This document shows, piece by piece, positions 5,987-7,951 of a stretch of 7,951 nucleotides of DNA. Source of the stretch: Castellaniella sp. UBA6218 (GTDB lineage: Bacteria; Pseudomonadota; Gammaproteobacteria; Burkholderiales; Burkholderiaceae_B); contig DISE01000019.1 in NCBI GenBank assembly GCA_002421865.1, positions 1 to 7,951 of the forward strand, in the 5' to 3' direction. A model generated the notes under the pieces. That model made no database searches. It was not told the origin of the DNA and saw nothing but the letters and a program-made list of their open reading frames with translations. The position numbers and the translations under genes are program-made. The first letter of the stretch is position 1. Each line of letters begins with the position of its first letter.

Positions 5987-6091
5987 ACCGCCCGCCGCCG
6001 CGAACGTGAGGGGGTCCGCATGCGCGGGGCGAGCGGCGCCTAAGCACTATCCACACTCGACTGGGCGGCGGTGCGCGGGCACACTGCTCCC

Positions 6092-7186
6092 ATGCATCCG
6101 TCCATCCCGCCCCGCCCAGCATGCCATCCGCCCATCGCCGCGCCCGCTACGCAAACAGGCGCCGGCCTGGCGGAGTTCTCGGTCATGGCCGTGCCCCTTC
6201 TACTGGCGGGCCTGGGCGCCGTCGAATTGGCGGCGTGGCTGCATACGCGGCAAGCACTCAGCCTGGCGCTACTGGAGGCCGCCAGGGCGGGCGTGGCGGA
6301 CCATGCGCGGCCCGATGGCATGGCCGCCGCCTTCGAGCAGGCCTTGCTGCCCTTGTTCGCCGGCGGGCGCGCCCCCGCTAGGCGCGCCCCCGCACAGTCC
6401 CTGCAAGCGGCGCTGGACGAGCGCGGCCAAACCCTGGGCCGCGCTCCGTGGCGGATAGAAGTCCTTTCCCCGCCCGCCGCCGCTTATGCCGACTTCTCCG
6501 ATGCGTCCATCGCCGAAGGCCTGCCGGCCGACGCCCACGGCCTGGCCGCCATCAATCACGCTTATCAGCCCGAGCAGGACGCGGCGGCGCGCGCCCGCGG
6601 CTGGCCGCAGGGCCGCGGCCCGCATTCGCATGTTTCGATCTTCGACGCCAACACCCTGGCCCTGCGCCTGAGCTATCCGCAGCGGCCCGCGCTGCCCGGC
6701 ATTGCAAGCCTGTTGCGCATGCTGGGCACGCAGGGCGGTTCCTACCGCCGGCACGCGCTCGCCCACGGCTATCTGCCCATCGTGCGCGAGATCGCCCTGC
6801 CCATGCAATCTCATCCGGTAAGCTGGCCCTGGCCCGCGCACGGCAAAATCGTCGGGCCGCAAGTCGTCGATACGAATATGCCGCTCTTCAAGCCCGATTG
6901 CCAAGGCTGGTGGTGCCTGGGTCAAGGCAAGGCGGCGTCCGCCATGCCAAACGCCGGTGCTGCCACGCCACCCGGCGCGGGGATGCAAGGGCCAGCACAG
7001 CCGGGCTTGCCGAGCCCCGCGGGCGGCAACCCGGCTCCGCCGGCGCCGGGACCTTCCGGCCCGGGCCCAAGCGGGGGCTACCCTGCCGCAACGCCCCCCG
7101 ATCCCGGCGCTTACGCGCCCGAGACCCAGGAACTGGCGGTGGCGCCCGACGACCCCGCTTGCGGCGTCAGCCTATGCTGCCTGTAG
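6092..7186 (+). CDS. TadE-like membrane-anchored protein with Pro/Gly-rich tail
   Basis: This 364-residue protein has a TadE-type N-terminus: after a short Pro-rich leader, TGAGLAEFSVMAVPLLL leads into one membrane helix (about 29-50) with the usual Glu at 28 and a second Glu at 45. TadE/TadF proteins are pseudopilins of the Tad (Flp) pilus secretion system, cut by a prepilin peptidase near the Gly before the helix. The remaining 310 residues would lie outside the membrane. I recognise nothing in the middle; residues about 295-345 are Pro/Gly/Ala-rich and the end is CGVSLCCL with three cysteines. No tadA, tadB, tadC, flp or peptidase gene is in the window, so pilus function is uncertain. The start is also uncertain: an in-frame GTG at 6071 would add seven residues, and no ribosome binding site is clear. 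Confidence 0.68.
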   Translation: MHPSIPPRPACHPPIAAPATQTGAGLAEFSVMAVPLLLAGLGAVELAAWLHTRQALSLALLEAARAGVADHARPDGMAAAFEQALLPLFAGGRAPARRAPAQSLQAALDERGQTLGRAPWRIEVLSPPAAAYADFSDASIAEGLPADAHGLAAINHAYQPEQDAAARARGWPQGRGPHSHVSIFDANTLALRLSYPQRPALPGIASLLRMLGTQGGSYRRHALAHGYLPIVREIALPMQSHPVSWPWPAHGKIVGPQVVDTNMPLFKPDCQGWWCLGQGKAASAMPNAGAATPPGAGMQGPAQPGLPSPAGGNPAPPAPGPSGPGPSGGYPAATPPDPGAYAPETQELAVAPDDPACGVSLCCL

Positions 7187-7346
7187 CCAGCCCGGTCGGC
7201 CAGCTTGGCCGCTTGCAGCTGCATCACGCGGAAGAAATGCGCTGGCCGCGCGCGCCGAGGCCGCCGCGGTTTTACGGATTTTATGGGCTCCATGGACCTT
7301 ATGGACTTTGCGCGCATGCGCGCCGCAGCGCCCTTCGAAGGCGGGT
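7187..7346. other. Gap between convergent genes, with palindrome but no clear terminator
   Basis: Transcription from the TadE-like gene and from ftsB converges here. I see the 14-bp palindrome GCGCGCATGCGCGC (7310-7323) and the short palindrome CCTTCGAAGG (7332-7341), but neither is followed by a T-run on either strand. I find no gene here. Confidence 0.5.
7270..7305 (+). repeat. Imperfect 9-bp tandem repeat, four units
   Basis: Four consecutive nonamers, TTTTACGGA, TTTTATGGG, CTCCATGGA and CCTTATGGA, share the pattern YYYYAYGGR. The block is clearly AT-richer than its GC-rich surroundings. It lies between convergent genes and codes for nothing I accept as real. Confidence 0.55.
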
Positions 7347-7673
7347 TCAGTTGCGCTTTTTGGGCGTCTTGGGAGGCCGGACTTGCGGCTCTTGCTCGTT
7401 CGGCTTCAGCAGCTGGACAAAGATCTCGCCGTCGTCCTTGATCATGCCCAGCTCGGCGCGCGCCCGCTCTTCGATCGCCGCCTTGCCCGATTTCAGATCC
7501 AGGACCTCGGCCTGCAAGGCATTGTTGCGCGCCTGCAGCGCATCATTGGTTTCCTGTTGCGCGACGATCTTTCTTTGCAATTCCTGGACGCGCAGCCATC
7601 CCCCTTTGCCCCACCAAAGCGGATACTGAATGATGACCGTAAGCAGCGCCAGGATGATGAATAGCAGTCGCAT
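7347..7673 (-). CDS. ftsB: Cell division protein FtsB
   Basis: This 108-residue protein has the typical FtsB layout: a very short cytoplasmic N-terminus, one membrane helix (about residues 3-20, MRLLFIILALLTVIIQYPLWW), then a periplasmic coiled coil (about 28-72) with repeated Leu/Gln/Asn spacing, and the family stretch ERARAELGMIKDDGEIFVQL. FtsB pairs with FtsL and binds FtsQ at the division site, and this complex helps switch on septal peptidoglycan synthesis. The C-terminal tail KPNEQEPQVRPPKTPKKRN is basic and Pro-rich, as is common in variable ends. The gene lies 41 nt downstream of enolase on the same strand, a widespread arrangement, so the two are probably cotranscribed. No Shine-Dalgarno is visible before the ATG, and a GC-rich hairpin occupies that position. 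Confidence 0.93.
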   Translation of the reverse strand: MRLLFIILALLTVIIQYPLWWGKGGWLRVQELQRKIVAQQETNDALQARNNALQAEVLDLKSGKAAIEERARAELGMIKDDGEIFVQLLKPNEQEPQVRPPKTPKKRN

Positions 7674-7681
7674 GTATCAGG

Positions 7682-7701
7682 CGGCAGGCCCGCGCCTGCC
7701 G
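7682..7701 (-). other. GC-rich hairpin between enolase and ftsB
   Basis: CGGCAGGC (7682-7689) and GCCTGCCG (7694-7701) form a perfect 8-bp stem with a 4-nt loop, ending 8 nt before the ftsB start in transcript orientation. No T-run follows, so it is not an intrinsic terminator. It covers the place of a ribosome binding site and may damp ftsB translation relative to enolase, or stabilise an enolase 3' end. Confidence 0.5.
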
Positions 7702-7714
7702 AGGGGCGCGCCCG

Positions 7715-7951
7715 TCAGCGCAAGTTGTAGAAAGCCTCGCGGCCGGGGTAGGAAGCCACCTCGGCCAGCTCTTCTTCGATGCGCAGCAACTGGTTGTATT
7801 TCGCCATGCGGTCCGAGCGCGACAGCGAGCCGGTCTTGATCTGCATGGCGTTCGTGGCCACCGCGATGTCCGCGATGGTGGAATCCTCTGTTTCGCCGGA
7901 ACGATGCGAAATGACCGCCGTGTAGCCGGCGCGCTTGGCCATTTCGACGGC
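7715..7951 (-). CDS. eno: Enolase, C-terminal fragment (5' part outside window)
   Basis: The minus strand from the window edge encodes the last 78 residues of enolase, ending at TGA (complement of 7715-7717). The segment TAVISHRSGETEDSTIADIAV contains the conserved SHRSGETED loop, and QIKTGSLSRSDRMAKYNQLLRIEEEL is the standard C-terminal part. Enolase interconverts 2-phosphoglycerate and phosphoenolpyruvate in glycolysis and gluconeogenesis, in the cytoplasm, and in many bacteria it also sits in the RNA degradosome. Most of the protein, including the catalytic Lys and the metal ligands, is beyond the window and cannot be checked. The visible part shows no defect. ftsB follows on the same strand after 41 nt. 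Confidence 0.96.
   Translation of the reverse strand, partial: AVEMAKRAGYTAVISHRSGETEDSTIADIAVATNAMQIKTGSLSRSDRMAKYNQLLRIEEELAEVASYPGREAFYNLR

Noticed and set aside
6080..6085. CACACT as a -10 box giving a second leaderless mRNA for the TadE-like gene
   Set aside because: The spacing would fit, but only three of six bases match the consensus and there is no -35, so chance is the better explanation.
5987..6091. Terminator or small RNA between hslO and the TadE-like gene
   Set aside because: The gap is GC-rich with only weak partial dyads and no T-run, so nothing can be supported.
6448..7629. 393-codon plus-strand frame covering the TadE tail and the ftsB antisense, containing a FYGFYGLHGPYG-like run
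   Set aside because: The Tyr/Gly run is only the translation of the 9-bp repeat. The rest overlaps two better-supported genes and is Arg/Ala-rich shadow sequence.

Overview
This is a GC-rich stretch of an ordinary bacterial chromosome. The protein families and gene order suggest a betaproteobacterium of the Burkholderiales, most likely Alcaligenaceae (Bordetella/Achromobacter/Pusillimonas-like). That placement rests on my memory of family sequences and gene order (proA, a HemJ/CopD-like membrane protein, then a THUMP-domain methyltransferase; enolase next to ftsB), not on a database search. I see no phage, insertion sequence, CRISPR array, tRNA or rRNA.

Layout. Positions 1-2231 hold a tight plus-strand run: the last 42 codons of proA (proline synthesis), a four-helix HemJ-like membrane protein starting 11 nt after the proA stop, and 12 nt later an RlmL-type 23S rRNA guanine-N2 methyltransferase with an unusually long, basic, low-complexity N-terminal extension. 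A perfect hairpin follows its stop codon.

Positions 2232-2622 are a self-contained unit: a promoter with a perfect TATAAT box flanked on both sides by copies of the palindrome GGGTTAACCC, a further inverted repeat in the leader, a good ribosome binding site, a 60-residue protein of unknown function, and a strong rho-independent terminator. This is the most interesting part of the window. A 60-aa protein with its own apparently repressible promoter and terminator looks like a regulated small protein.

Positions 2623-5986 carry an RDD-family membrane protein, a 553-aa acyl-CoA synthetase, and Hsp33 (hslO), the redox-switched chaperone, whose -10 box is placed so that its mRNA may be leaderless. 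Positions 6092-7186 encode a stand-alone TadE-like protein with a Pro/Gly-rich tail and a cysteine-containing C-terminus. No other tad gene is visible.

Positions 7187-7346 separate convergent transcription units and hold an imperfect 9-bp tandem repeat and a 14-bp palindrome, but no convincing terminator. On the minus strand the window ends with ftsB (divisome) and, upstream of it in the same transcription direction, the C-terminal 79 codons of enolase. No gene-free stretch exceeds about 160 nt.

Apart from the pairs proA-hemJ-rlmL and eno-ftsB, the genes look like independent housekeeping units. I found no convincing multi-gene novel system. The regulated small-protein locus is the best candidate for something undescribed.
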